A stretch of DNA of 64,000 bases from Niabella ginsenosidivorans. Its GTDB lineage: Bacteria > Bacteroidota > Bacteroidia > Chitinophagales > Chitinophagaceae. Positions within the stretch are counted from its first letter, which is position 1. Every line of letters begins with the position of its first letter. The DNA lies in NCBI RefSeq assembly GCF_001654455.1, contig NZ_CP015772.1, forward strand, positions 1,736,001 through 1,800,000. The letters run 5' to 3'. Under the pieces are notes generated by a model. The model was not told the origin of the DNA. It made no database searches and worked only from the letters and a program-made list of their open reading frames with translations. Below are positions 26,038 through 35,888 of the stretch, piece after piece. The translations under genes and the position numbers were made by a program.

Positions 26038-29000
26038 ATGATCTGTATTTCAATCTCTCAAAAAAGGATTTTTGTTTTTTTAATGACGCTCCTGATCGCT
26101 TCTTTCATAAACGCGCAGCAAACAGGACTGATCAAAGGAAGGGTAGCCGGGAGGGATAGCGGTTTACATGGAGCAACTGTTTCATTGGTGCATACCGGAT
26201 ACGTTACCACTACAGATAGTGCGGGATATTACGCAATTAAGGTACCGCCTGGTAATTACACCATCAAAGTATCCTATGCAGGATATAATGATTTGGAAAA
26301 ACAAAATATCCGGATAAACAGCCGGGGCCAGGCAGTAGCGGATTTTATCTTAACAGAAAACGCAGATCTTGCTGAAGTGGTAGTGAGCTATGGCAGGCAA
26401 AAGAACAGGGAAGTGACGGGTGCCATAGGAACGGTGGATGCAGACCACCTGCAGGATATGCCCGTAACACAGTTTGCACAGCAATTACAGGGAAAGGTAG
26501 CGGGTGTTCAGGTAAATCAGTACAGCGGGCAACCTGGTCGTGGTATTGGCTTTGTGATAAGGGGAGCGGCTTCCTTTTATTCCAGTAATCAGCCCTTATT
26601 TGTTATAGACGGGCTGCCCATCACCGGAAGTATTAACAACATCAATCCTGCTGAAATAGAAAGTTACTCTTTTCTGAAAGACGCATCGGCTACGGCACTT
26701 TATGGATCACGGGCAGCAAATGGTGTAGTACTGATCACTACAAAACATGCCAGAAAAGGGGAGACGTCTATTCAGTTTTCAGCAAATTATGGTGTTCAAA
26801 AGATCCCTGTGAACAGAATTCCCCGGATGATGAATGCCAGGGAATTTGCCACTTTTATGAAAGAACGTGGAGAGGATGCACTGAAATACGAGCCGGGCTA
26901 TAAGATCTCAAATGATTATAAGGCTGCTTATGATAATCCGGAACAGTATGGCGAAGGTACCAACTGGTTTAAATTACTAACACACAGTGCGCCCATTCAG
27001 AGTTATGATTTAAGCCTTATGAGCTCCAGGGAAAAGTCTTCTTCCTCTGTGATACTGGGATATCAGGAACAGCAGGGAGTAATTATCAATAACGGAACAA
27101 AGTTGTTCTCGGCAAGATTAAATCAGGATTTCCGGTTTATGGATGATAAGCTGAAGATCGGGCTCAATATGGCACCAAGCTACCGGGTTGATCATAATAA
27201 CCGGTTTTCAACCGATGGGGTAGGAGGGCTTTTTGAGCGTTTCTTTGAAGCGAGCCCTTTAATTGCACCTTATGACTCAAATGGAAATTATGTACGCAAT
27301 GTAACATCCCCGGGAATGGTAAGCTATATCAATCCATTAGCGATTTATAACCTTACCAACGATGATTATTATACCACAAGGATTCTTGGCAACCTGTCTG
27401 TTGATTACGAATTTTTGCCTAACTTAAGATACAAAGGAAATATTGGGGGAGACAAAGGTGCTGAGACCCGAAAGTATTTTCAGTCGGGCTTTGTAACCGG
27501 CACCCAGGGCCAAACCACAGGAACCAGTGCGGCTGTAGACAACTACTCCTGGACATGGGAAAATAATCTGGAATACAGTAAGTCCTTTCACAACAGGCAC
27601 AATCTAAACGTATTGGCCGGGTATTCTGCCCAAAGGTTTAACAGTTATAGTAATACGCTCACCGGCCTTGATTTTGTTTCGGACGATATCCCTTATCTGA
27701 ATGCCGCCAGCACCATAACAGGAAGCAGTAGTGCCGGCTCTTATTCCCTTATTTCTATGATTGGCAGGGTCAATTATAATTATATGTCCAGGTACCTGCT
27801 CTCGCTTGCGGTTAGAAATGACGGATCTTCCAGGTTTGGCTCAAACCGGAAATGGGGCAATTTCCCTTCGGTTTCGGCCGGCTGGGTAATCAGTGATGAG
27901 CGGTTTCTGAAAGATAATCGCGTTATTAACTTTTTAAAGCTGCGTGCAAGCTATGGCATTACCGGGAACAATTTCTTTGGTAATTATGATCCTCAGGCCA
28001 CTATCGGAACCTATTATTACAACTTTAATAATGTAATTACCCAGGGGCAAACCATTAACCGGCTGCCCAATGAAGACCTGCGATGGGAACGCAATAAACA
28101 GTTTGATATAGGACTGGACCTGAGCTTATTCAACAGCAGAGTAAATCTTACCTATGATTTTTACCGGAAAACAACAGATGGCCTGATTCAGCAGAGAGAT
28201 ATTCCCACTTCGTCCGGTTTTTCACAGATCATCTATAATGTTGGCGCGCTCAGGATGTGGGGGCATGAAATCGGTATCAGTACAAAAAATCTTGTTGGCG
28301 CCGTTCAATGGAATACCAACCTGAATCTGTCTTTTGATCGCAATCTGATTATTAACCTCGTTGACCCGGGCTATATCCGCAGGAATAATACGGTTACTTC
28401 CGATTACTACCGGCAGCAGGAGGGGCACCATCTTGGAGAATTTTATGGGTTTGTGTTTGAGGGCCTCTATAAAGATGCTGAAGACCTGGCCAGCTCGGCT
28501 AAATACTTAAGTACCCCGGCCAATCCTAATGGCAGCTCCGATATTGGCACCATTAAAGTTAAAGACATTAATGGAGATGGTGTGATCGATGATGTGAATG
28601 ACCGCACATTTATTGGTGACCCTACTCCGACCTTTACAGGCGGAATGGTAAACCGTCTTACATATAAGAATTTCGATTTTAATATTGATATGACGTTTTC
28701 TTACGGCGGAAAGATCCTGAATGCGGCTAAGTGGGCTTACCAAACGAATATGGATGGATCCAGGGTAATGCTTGCCGCTGCGGCAGACCGATGGAGGTCT
28801 ATTGAGAACCCGGGATCAGGAGTGTATCCGAGAACAAAGACCGGTACTACCGCAATAGGACGTTCTGTTAACACGCAATGGATTGAGGATGGTTCATATC
28901 TGACCGCAAAAAATATTTCGCTGGGGTACACGGTGAATTTAAAAAACAGTGTCTTAAGAACAGTAAGAATATATGCTTCTGTACAACAGGCGTTCGTGGT

Positions 29001-29133
29001 CACCGGTTATAGCGGTATGAACCCCGAAGTGAATGTAGGCGGTTCTGATCAGACGGCAGGGGTAGGTATTGACGAAAATGCCTATCCTATTCCCAGAACT
29101 TTTTCGATCGGTTTTACAACCTGTTTCAGATAA
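26038..29133 (+). CDS. SusC/RagA-family TonB-dependent outer-membrane receptor
   Basis: A 1031-residue protein with a signal peptide (to about residue 27, FINAQQ), an N-terminal carboxypeptidase-regulatory-like domain (GLIKGRVAGRDSGLHGATVS), a plug domain (VTQFAQQLQGKVAGVQVNQY ... FVIDGLPI) with the SusC signature KDASATALYGSRAANGVVLI, then a 22-strand barrel. It imports oligomeric nutrients with energy from TonB. It is followed after 14 bp by its SusD partner. No glycoside hydrolase gene is adjacent, so the substrate is unclear. The LacI-like site upstream suggests sugar control. Confidence 0.96.
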   Translation: MICISISQKRIFVFLMTLLIASFINAQQTGLIKGRVAGRDSGLHGATVSLVHTGYVTTTDSAGYYAIKVPPGNYTIKVSYAGYNDLEKQNIRINSRGQAVADFILTENADLAEVVVSYGRQKNREVTGAIGTVDADHLQDMPVTQFAQQLQGKVAGVQVNQYSGQPGRGIGFVIRGAASFYSSNQPLFVIDGLPITGSINNINPAEIESYSFLKDASATALYGSRAANGVVLITTKHARKGETSIQFSANYGVQKIPVNRIPRMMNAREFATFMKERGEDALKYEPGYKISNDYKAAYDNPEQYGEGTNWFKLLTHSAPIQSYDLSLMSSREKSSSSVILGYQEQQGVIINNGTKLFSARLNQDFRFMDDKLKIGLNMAPSYRVDHNNRFSTDGVGGLFERFFEASPLIAPYDSNGNYVRNVTSPGMVSYINPLAIYNLTNDDYYTTRILGNLSVDYEFLPNLRYKGNIGGDKGAETRKYFQSGFVTGTQGQTTGTSAAVDNYSWTWENNLEYSKSFHNRHNLNVLAGYSAQRFNSYSNTLTGLDFVSDDIPYLNAASTITGSSSAGSYSLISMIGRVNYNYMSRYLLSLAVRNDGSSRFGSNRKWGNFPSVSAGWVISDERFLKDNRVINFLKLRASYGITGNNFFGNYDPQATIGTYYYNFNNVITQGQTINRLPNEDLRWERNKQFDIGLDLSLFNSRVNLTYDFYRKTTDGLIQQRDIPTSSGFSQIIYNVGALRMWGHEIGISTKNLVGAVQWNTNLNLSFDRNLIINLVDPGYIRRNNTVTSDYYRQQEGHHLGEFYGFVFEGLYKDAEDLASSAKYLSTPANPNGSSDIGTIKVKDINGDGVIDDVNDRTFIGDPTPTFTGGMVNRLTYKNFDFNIDMTFSYGGKILNAAKWAYQTNMDGSRVMLAAAADRWRSIENPGSGVYPRTKTGTTAIGRSVNTQWIEDGSYLTAKNISLGYTVNLKNSVLRTVRIYASVQQAFVVTGYSGMNPEVNVGGSDQTAGVGIDENAYPIPRTFSIGFTTCFR

Positions 29134-29147
29134 TTAATAATTGTACA

Positions 29148-30698
29148 ATGAAAGATAAACGGATAATCGTTTTATTGGCAGGTATGGCACTGATTGCCTC
29201 CTCCTGCAATAAGAACTTTTTGGATTTAAAACCGGAGGATGCTTACACCGCTGATAATTTTTATAAAACAGAGCAGCAGTTTCAGTCAGCGATAGTAGCT
29301 GCCTATGCTCCCTTACGTGATGTGCTGGTCAATGATTATTTTACTTCTGAAATGCATTCAGATAACACAGTCTATCAACCGGCTCCCGGAAACCGGGGTA
29401 CTGCAATTGTACAGCGGGAAAATATTTCCGATTTCTTAAACACTTCTACGAATGCCTATGCAAATGCCACCTGGCAGCATAGCTATACTGGTATTTCCAG
29501 AGTAAATATTGTGATAGAGCGATTGAAAGCTTCAGATCTCAATCAGGACACCAGGAAAAATATTGATGGGCAGGCCAAATTCTTAAGAGCGCTGAACTAT
29601 TTTAAACTGGTGCGCTTATATGGTGGCGTTCCACTTTTTTTACAGGAAGTAAAAGTGGCAGAAGATGCTTTCAAGCCAAGAGCGGCAGTTGATGAGGTGT
29701 ATGCTCAGATTATTTCGGATGCAAAAGAGGCCATTGACGAGTTGAATCCCGTGGATAAATTTCCGCAAACCGGTAAGGCGACCAGGGGTGCTGCGGCTAT
29801 GCTGCTGGCTGAAGTTTATGCGGTGCAAAAGAAGTGGGCAGCAGCAGAACCCCTTTTAAAAAGCCTGGCTTCAATGGGATATGACTTATTGCCGGAATAT
29901 GAAAAAGTGTTTGATCCGGCCAATAAAGGCCATAAGGAGTCGATATTTGAAATACAATTTCTGGGAGGTAGTGATAAGGGAACTACTCCCAACCCTTTAT
30001 CGTTTCATTTTTTGCCCAGAAGTAATAATACCATTTTAGCAACGGGTATTGCAATTAACAATACAGGCACAGGAGGCTGGAACACACCCAGCACCGATCT
30101 GATCAATGATTTTGAGCCCGGAGATAAGCGCCTGGATGCCTCTATTGGCATTGCTGAGGGTACTTATGATGCCAGCTATTATTTAACCTATTCCGCAATC
30201 AAAAGCATTGTGAACTACATGGCGCCCGAAGGAAAAGTAGGCGTTCCTTTTATTAAAAAATATCTTCATCCACCTCTTCCTGCCGTTACGGGGTCCAGTG
30301 ATAATTTTCCCGTTTTCCGGTATAGCGGAGCTTTATTATTGCTGGCGGAGGCTCTGAATGAACAGGGAAAAACCGCAGAAGCGCTGCTCCCCCTGAACAG
30401 AGTAAGAGAAAGGGCGGGACTAATGCCGGTCACCAGTACTAACCAGGAAGTGATCAGAACAGCTATTTATCATGAAAGAAGAATAGAACTCGCCTTTGAA
30501 AATTACAGGTGGACCGATCTTTTAAGAACCGGGAAAGCGCTGGATGTGATCAACCAATTTGGAAAGAAAATAAAAGCAGAGCAGACATTTCTTGCCCCGG
30601 ATGCTTATGTCATTGATGCGCATCATTTATTATTTCCTATTCCTGAAACGGAAGTGGGGCTTAATCCCGGCATACAACAAAATCCGGGGTACTTTTAG
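29148..30698 (+). CDS. SusD/RagB-family nutrient-binding lipoprotein
   Basis: A 516-residue lipoprotein with lipobox ASSC (mature Cys about residue 20). SusD signatures include FLDLKPEDAYTADNFYKTEQ, the TPR-like FLRALNYFKLVRLYGGVPLF, LLLAEALNEQGKTAEAL and the C-terminal ERRIELAFENYRWTDLLRTG ... LFPIPETEVGLNPGIQQNPG. It sits on the cell surface as the lid of the SusC transporter encoded 14 bp upstream. Confidence 0.96.
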   Translation: MKDKRIIVLLAGMALIASSCNKNFLDLKPEDAYTADNFYKTEQQFQSAIVAAYAPLRDVLVNDYFTSEMHSDNTVYQPAPGNRGTAIVQRENISDFLNTSTNAYANATWQHSYTGISRVNIVIERLKASDLNQDTRKNIDGQAKFLRALNYFKLVRLYGGVPLFLQEVKVAEDAFKPRAAVDEVYAQIISDAKEAIDELNPVDKFPQTGKATRGAAAMLLAEVYAVQKKWAAAEPLLKSLASMGYDLLPEYEKVFDPANKGHKESIFEIQFLGGSDKGTTPNPLSFHFLPRSNNTILATGIAINNTGTGGWNTPSTDLINDFEPGDKRLDASIGIAEGTYDASYYLTYSAIKSIVNYMAPEGKVGVPFIKKYLHPPLPAVTGSSDNFPVFRYSGALLLLAEALNEQGKTAEALLPLNRVRERAGLMPVTSTNQEVIRTAIYHERRIELAFENYRWTDLLRTGKALDVINQFGKKIKAEQTFLAPDAYVIDAHHLLFPIPETEVGLNPGIQQNPGYF

Positions 30699-31129
30699 GT
30701 GCCCAGAATATATGCACCGTTTTGCCTTTTCCTGCAAAAAAAGTAGTGAGGCCTTGTATTCCCATTCATATGATCCTCATAAAGCCAATGTCATCAAAGG
30801 CGATGCTTCTTCATAGGAAGGAAGCGGTTTTAAAATAGGATAACAGCGTCTGCGCCGGAAATGCTACAAAAATGATTGAACAATTGAAGCCTGGCAAAGA
30901 CAGCGAGGGCCAATCCTGATTGGTAGTGTAATTTTCTGATTCCGGTTTCCAAAGTTTAGGCTCATATTCAGGTATGAGCGGGTAAATAGTGCCGTACTCA
31001 AAAAATGATACAGATATTTGCAAAGAGACAGAGTTGTATATACAGTAGACTTCTGTAAGGACAGTTGTCAGCAAATTTAACATTTGGGTAATTTGGCAAT
31101 AAGATCTTTGTATTGCAATTAAGTAAAAA
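30699..31129. other. Intergenic gap after SusD
   Basis: About 430 bp without a credible gene on either strand. Short open frames here have no recognisable family features. TTTG-rich sequence near 31080-31120 could hold the promoter of the small zinc-ribbon gene. Confidence 0.4.
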
Positions 31130-31312
31130 GTGAAAAATTCATCAGTTTCTATAAAAGGAAAGCGCAGGCACATTTGCCCGCATTGTAAAAAGGGACAGCT
31201 GGATGAACGGGTGCATCGCCCGAAATTGGTAAAAACCCTTTTATTTTTTCTGCCATTGAAACGGTATGTTTGCTACCGGTGCAAACGAAAGTCGTATGTA
31301 TGGGAGCCATAA
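31130..31312 (+). CDS. Small zinc-ribbon-like protein
   Basis: A 60-residue basic protein with a GTG start. Two CxxC knuckles, ICPHCKKG and VCYRCKRK, are about 32 residues apart and separated by VKTLLFFLPLKRY, a pattern I recall from short conserved proteins of Chitinophagaceae. Zinc binding is likely; the function is unknown. Confidence 0.6.
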   Translation: MKNSSVSIKGKRRHICPHCKKGQLDERVHRPKLVKTLLFFLPLKRYVCYRCKRKSYVWEP

Positions 31313-31584
31313 TAGCTGCCTGCGCCGGTATTAATTGTTCCAACGCTGTTTCAGAAATATATCATTTTTGCATTCAAACACGGCAGGGATCTTACAGCGC
31401 AGAAAAAGGCGACGGATGTGATGTACCGTTTTTGGGAAAAGAGAACAGTGATAAAGGGCGGAGAAAGGGCCTGGTCAGGTGCAGCCGGATAACGGTGATT
31501 GGAGCTGAAACAAGAAGTCTTTCTCAGACCAGCACTGCTGAATATAGAATACCGGATAGATTAACTGCGGTTACATTATTAAAA

Positions 31585-31830
31585 TTAACGCTGCCGTAAG
31601 CTTTTTAATACATCACTGATCTTTTCTATAAGCTCCTTATCAATACTGTTCCTGGCATCGGGCTGCCGGGCAATGGCCCTGAAGTTTAACTCGTCATCCT
31701 GTTCAAAAATCAATTCCTGGCCTTTTACATTTACATAAAACTTATAATCATAGGCAAAAGTCACTAATCTTCCGTTAAGCAGTAAGTTTTCATTTTTATA
31801 TGTTACAGGTAATTCAAAATAATGCTCCAT
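31585..31830 (-). CDS. Conserved-looking small hypothetical protein
   Basis: An 81-residue acidic protein starting MEHYFELPVTYKNENLLLNG, with alternating beta strands (RLVTFAYDYKFYVNVKGQEL) and a C-terminal helix (DKELIEKISDVLKSLRQR). No family assignment. The composition is typical of a real small cytosolic protein. It is the gene before the universal stress protein on this strand, about 100 bp away. Confidence 0.6.
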   Translation of the reverse strand: MEHYFELPVTYKNENLLLNGRLVTFAYDYKFYVNVKGQELIFEQDDELNFRAIARQPDARNSIDKELIEKISDVLKSLRQR

Positions 31831-31932
31831 TCTCTTCTTAAATCTTCAGCTGCAAATTTACGAAAAGCTTCTGGTATTGGCTCATTTTTATGAGGATGCC
31901 GGATGTTTTATGCTGAAGCGGATACCGGAGCT

Positions 31933-32760
31933 TCATCGGAATGCTCCTTTTAATTTTGAAGAAAAGAACATGACCGGCACCGGAGGCTCTTTAATGAAGG
32001 CTTTTGTGATGCTTTTATGAAAAATACCGTGCTTTTGAACAAACATAATTAAGAGGTCAGGAGCATTTTTTATTATATATTCCTTTATGCCATCCACTAT
32101 ATTGTCATTTGCTAAGAAATGATATTTCAAATTAAAGTTATCCAATTGCTCCTGAATTTCAACGGTCATGGGCACTTCTTTAGCGGATCCGGCTGAACCG
32201 GAGGAAACATATACAATGTCTGTTTGGGGATGAAAGGGCTTTAGCCAGCTCCTTAAAAATGGCCATTGCAGACTATCGCTGCCGGTCAGATCAACAGCGA
32301 GGCCTACTTTTTTGAATCCGTTCATGGTTGCCAATGGGGGAATAACAATTACGGGAAATGAACTGTATTTGGCAATAGTGACTGAATAAGTGCCTAATAC
32401 GAGCCGTTCAAGGACAGTAACAAATTGTGATGCAATAAAAACAGCAAAAGGCGCTTCCCGGTCGCATAGGGCGTCCAGCTCCCGGATCACCGATCCCACT
32501 TTGTATACGGCTTCTATTTCAATTTCGTTATTGACCCTTTTTTTTGTTTTCAGGAGTAATTCAGACAATAGCTTGTCTGTTTCTTCTATAGTTGCCCCGC
32601 AGGCATCCAGGGGCAGCTGTGCGTCAGACATTGCCGGCACAATGTTTACCACGTTAAAGATAATGAGCCGAGCCTTTACTGCTTTTGCCACGTCTGCGGC
32701 GAAGTCTACCGCGTGATTTGAAACTTCTGAAAAATTGGTTGCTGCGATAATGGTTTTCAT
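31933..32760 (-). CDS. Universal stress protein (tandem USP)
   Basis: A 275-residue protein. The first USP domain begins MKTIIAATNFSEVSNHAVDF and ends near FPVIVIPPLA; a more diverged second half (VGLAVDLTGSDSL ... PDLLIMFVQKHGIFHKSITK) follows. Tandem USPs of this type are common in Bacteroidota stress clusters. Ligand binding (ATP or other) cannot be settled because the second half lacks a clear glycine loop. Two more USP genes lie at 34932 and 35889. Confidence 0.88.
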   Translation of the reverse strand: MKTIIAATNFSEVSNHAVDFAADVAKAVKARLIIFNVVNIVPAMSDAQLPLDACGATIEETDKLLSELLLKTKKRVNNEIEIEAVYKVGSVIRELDALCDREAPFAVFIASQFVTVLERLVLGTYSVTIAKYSSFPVIVIPPLATMNGFKKVGLAVDLTGSDSLQWPFLRSWLKPFHPQTDIVYVSSGSAGSAKEVPMTVEIQEQLDNFNLKYHFLANDNIVDGIKEYIIKNAPDLLIMFVQKHGIFHKSITKAFIKEPPVPVMFFSSKLKGAFR

Positions 32761-32974
32761 TATTAAACTATTTAAACCGAAGATATCTTTGAATTGCTCC
32801 TGCTAAAGGTAGGGCTGCTGACAGCCTTATTGAATGATCAGGCACAGTATGCCCATTGATAGTTGTCATTTTAAGAAATCACCGCTTTTATTGATGCCGG
32901 TGAAGTTTTACCAATAACAGTATTTAATGGTAACCAACATGGAAGGGCAATAATTCCTGACTGTAAATGCCGGG

Positions 32975-34331
32975 TTACTTTACCAGGTGGTAACTGTCTG
33001 CAAAATAATGAACGGTTTTGCCTGCCATTACATCAGCTGTCATATACAGTATAAAAACCGGAACAGGTTCCGGCAACAGTTTAATGACCGGTTGTTGTCC
33101 TTTAATACCCGCATTTAAAAAAGCTTCGTCAAGTGGTTCTTCCAGCAGCTTATTGGCTAGCGCAACCGGTTTTTGGATGCGCACACAGCCATGGCTTAAA
33201 TATCTTCTGGAGAAATTGAATGCCAGTTTCAGATTGGTGTCGTGCAGGTATACGCTGTAAGGGCTGTTAAGGTTAAATTTCATAATGCCCAGCGCATTAT
33301 CGCATCCGGTAGACTGCCGGAAACGATAGGGGAAGTTCTGTCTGGTGAATTTTTTCCAGTTGATCCTGTATGGATCAGGAACCTGTCCCTTGCTGTTAAC
33401 TACCTGTATTTTCATAAGGCCCAATACTGCGGGATTATTTTTGTAAACGGAAGGATTTCATTTACCGCAATGCTCCGGGGCACATTCCAGTAAGGGTAAA
33501 GAATGATCTGATCACAGTAGACTGTAAAACGGGGCGTCCGGGTGGAAGATTTACCAGCTACTACCCGCATATTCAACTGAAGGGAATCCGCATCATAATA
33601 ATTCAGCTCGGCAGCTGCAATATTTACAACGATGAACTTTTTAAACCTGAAGTGGTGCATTCACCGGTAATTATTGAGGGTTTCAGATAGTTGCCGCGAT
33701 TTGTAGCGATTGCCGGAATCGAACTGTTTGGCCAGGGCCTCTTTTAGAAGCGTGTATTGAGGCGTTGCCGGTTCCATTTGGCTAACGATCTCTTCCGGGA
33801 GATCAGCAGTCTGCGCTTTTGCCAGTGTACAGATCAGGTATTGCTGATCCGGATAAGAAATTTTCCGGAGATTGCGTCGCTGCTGATCTCCCGGCCTGCG
33901 GGGTCACCCTGGTACAGGTCTTTCAGATATGCCAAAGCAGCATCCGTGAACATATGGTCCTCTGTCCGTGACCAGTTTTCCGGTCTTTTGGCAGATCTGA
34001 CCCCGGTATCCGGAAGCAGTTTTAAATAATTGTGTTTATCAAGGCCCTGGAATGTGCATTGCGCTGTTATTATTTGTATCAATCGGGTGCGGAGGGCGCT
34101 ATGTACGGTATCCGTCCCCACTCAGAAATTACTGTCCTTCCTTATTTGGTAGAACGCTGCTGCCAAAGGCTGGTTTACGGGTTGCCGCTGTGCGTGTACA
34201 TCAGCGATGCCTGTTGCGGGAAACAGTAAAGCGATGACAAATGTTATTGCTGCTGCTCTTTTGTCCGGGATCAGCGCCAGGTATTTCAGGAAGTACTTTG
34301 GCATACCGGAATTTTCCATAAAACTGCGCAC
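32975..34331 (-). pseudogene. Decayed L,D-transpeptidase (YcbB/LdtD-like)
   Basis: Reading the reverse strand from 34331, pieces of one family align in order. They are a signal peptide region (ITFVIALLFPATGIADVHAQ), an N-terminal helical domain (LDKHNYLKLLPDTG ... AALAYLKDLYQGD), a linker (EEIVSQMEPATPQYTLLKEA) and the YkuD catalytic domain with KFIVVNIAAAELNYYDADSL and SHGCVRIQKPVA. The chain is broken by in-frame TGA codons at 34122-34124 and 33661-33663 and by frameshifts near 33850 and 33420. The catalytic SHGCVR motif survives. The intact family member cross-links peptidoglycan in the periplasm. Confidence 0.85.
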
Positions 34332-34931
34332 ATCAGCCGGTAAAAAAAATGACAGGGATCACTATAGCTTTTGATGTGTATTAAACGGACTGACGATTAT
34401 AATTGGTTTCAGGGGATCATACATTTTGAACCGGTCCGGGATTGCTCCAGGCTTTGACAATTGCTGGTCAGTGAACGGGATCATATGATCTGATGTGTGT
34501 CAGGGTGCCTGCTGATGCTTATCATTGCAATACCTTATGCGGATGCGTATCTTGGAAATCAGAATACAGGAAATAGGAAAGCATTAGTCTATTTGCAGTC
34601 AGCAACGATAAAGGCGTTGCATTCATGGTCATTGAATCCGATCATTCGGATGTCAAGTAAATAAAGTGTCGTCATACTGTTGCTATGGCTATCGGTAAAC
34701 GTATAATGCCGCCCCGTCCTCCGGTTGGCAGGGAAGTATTTCTGGGTAATCGGCTGGTCTTAATAATCGACAGACTCATCTGCTCCTTCCGCTTTCAGCG
34801 GAATACGGCCTGGATGATGTACAGTACTTCTCGTTAACAACTTGTCGAATTACGAACCATGATTTACATCTTTCGGCAGGCTCAGGAAAGTATTCCTTTT
34901 TTAAAATCTAACTGATATTAATGATTAAGAT
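34332..34931. other. 600-bp gap with a possible decayed fragment
   Basis: On the reverse strand between 34845 and 34589 one frame is open apart from one TAA and gives protein-like sequence (ITQKYFPANRRTGRHYTFTD, LLDIRMIGFNDHECNAFIV). I recognise no family. The rest holds only small inverted repeats (GATCATATGATC near 34480; ATCCGA-TCAT-TCGGAT near 34640). Confidence 0.3.
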
Positions 34932-35747
34932 ATGAAAAAAATACTTTTAGTCTGCGATCCTGATCATTATCCCCATGGCCCACTGGAGTTCGTGAAAGGG
35001 ATAAGGGAGCATGAGCCTGTTTTTGTAAAAGGAGTTTTCTTTGGTGCTGTTAACGCGGCTGACCTGAATGCTGAAAAAGATGCTCCTGAAGTTTATGAAG
35101 TGTTATTGAAAAAAAGGAAAGAAACAGAGGGGAAAAATGTTGAGCGGTTTATTAATCAGTGTAAAAACGGCGGGATCAGGTATCGGTCCATCGAAAAAGA
35201 CTGTTTCTCCCGGAATGAAGATTTCTGGATGAAAGAGACGAGGTATGCTGATCTTATGATCATTAGTCTGCAGTTATTAAGCTCCGGCGCCGGTTCTTCT
35301 TCGCCCGGTGTTCATGCAGAGCAGTTGCTGCGGTGGTCAGACTGTCCGGTACTGATCGTTCCTGAAGCCGTTTACCACCCGGAGCGCATCATCGCGGCAT
35401 ATGATGGCACGGATGAGAGCATGCATGCGATTATCCAGTTCTGTAAAACGCTGCCATTGTTTCAGTCGTTGCCGGCGGAATTTGTCTATATAAAAAATGA
35501 GAATAATGACAGGATTCCCAACCAGGAGCTGTTGCAGGAGTACATAAATGCACACTTTGAAAATGCCGCTGTCTTAAAGCTCCACTGGGAGCCTGGCAGG
35601 CTTCTTACCAGATGGATGGAGTGCCACCGGAATCCTTTGCTGATCACCGGCGCCTTTGGCAGATCTGCATTATCCAACCTGTTGCATAAAAGTTTTGCAG
35701 AGCTGATCGTAAGCAAAACCGGTTGTTTTGTTTTTATTGCCCGCTAA
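34932..35747 (+). CDS. Universal stress protein family protein
   Basis: A 271-residue protein starting MKKILLVCDPDHYPHGPLEF. Two USP-like halves: the first ends in CPVLIVPEAV, the second starts RIIAAYDGTDESMHAI and ends GAFGRSALSNLLHKSFAELI, which resembles the G-x-x-GR glycine loop of nucleotide-binding USPs. It is followed by a paralogue 140 bp downstream on the same strand, likely the same transcription unit. Confidence 0.87.
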   Translation: MKKILLVCDPDHYPHGPLEFVKGIREHEPVFVKGVFFGAVNAADLNAEKDAPEVYEVLLKKRKETEGKNVERFINQCKNGGIRYRSIEKDCFSRNEDFWMKETRYADLMIISLQLLSSGAGSSSPGVHAEQLLRWSDCPVLIVPEAVYHPERIIAAYDGTDESMHAIIQFCKTLPLFQSLPAEFVYIKNENNDRIPNQELLQEYINAHFENAAVLKLHWEPGRLLTRWMECHRNPLLITGAFGRSALSNLLHKSFAELIVSKTGCFVFIAR

Positions 35748-35888
35748 TCCTGCTTTTGACAGGCTGTTATCACAGACCGCCGTAATTAGAATCAATCCGC
35801 GCATTGATCCTGCTCATCGGAAAACGGTCCTTTACAGCAGTAAATTTGATTGGATATTGATTGACAAACAGTCATAAAAACCATAGGC

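Noticed and set aside
26038-30698. A full polysaccharide utilisation locus around the first SusCD pair
   Set aside because: No glycoside hydrolase, lyase or sensor is adjacent; only a phosphoesterase and a distant LacI. Called an orphan SusCD pair.
30811-31173. Reverse frame of 120 codons
   Set aside because: Composition is unlike a protein of this genome and it overlaps the start of the zinc-ribbon gene. No family features.
31270-31599. Forward frame of 109 codons after the zinc-ribbon gene
   Set aside because: It overlaps the end of the zinc-ribbon gene and shows no conserved pattern.
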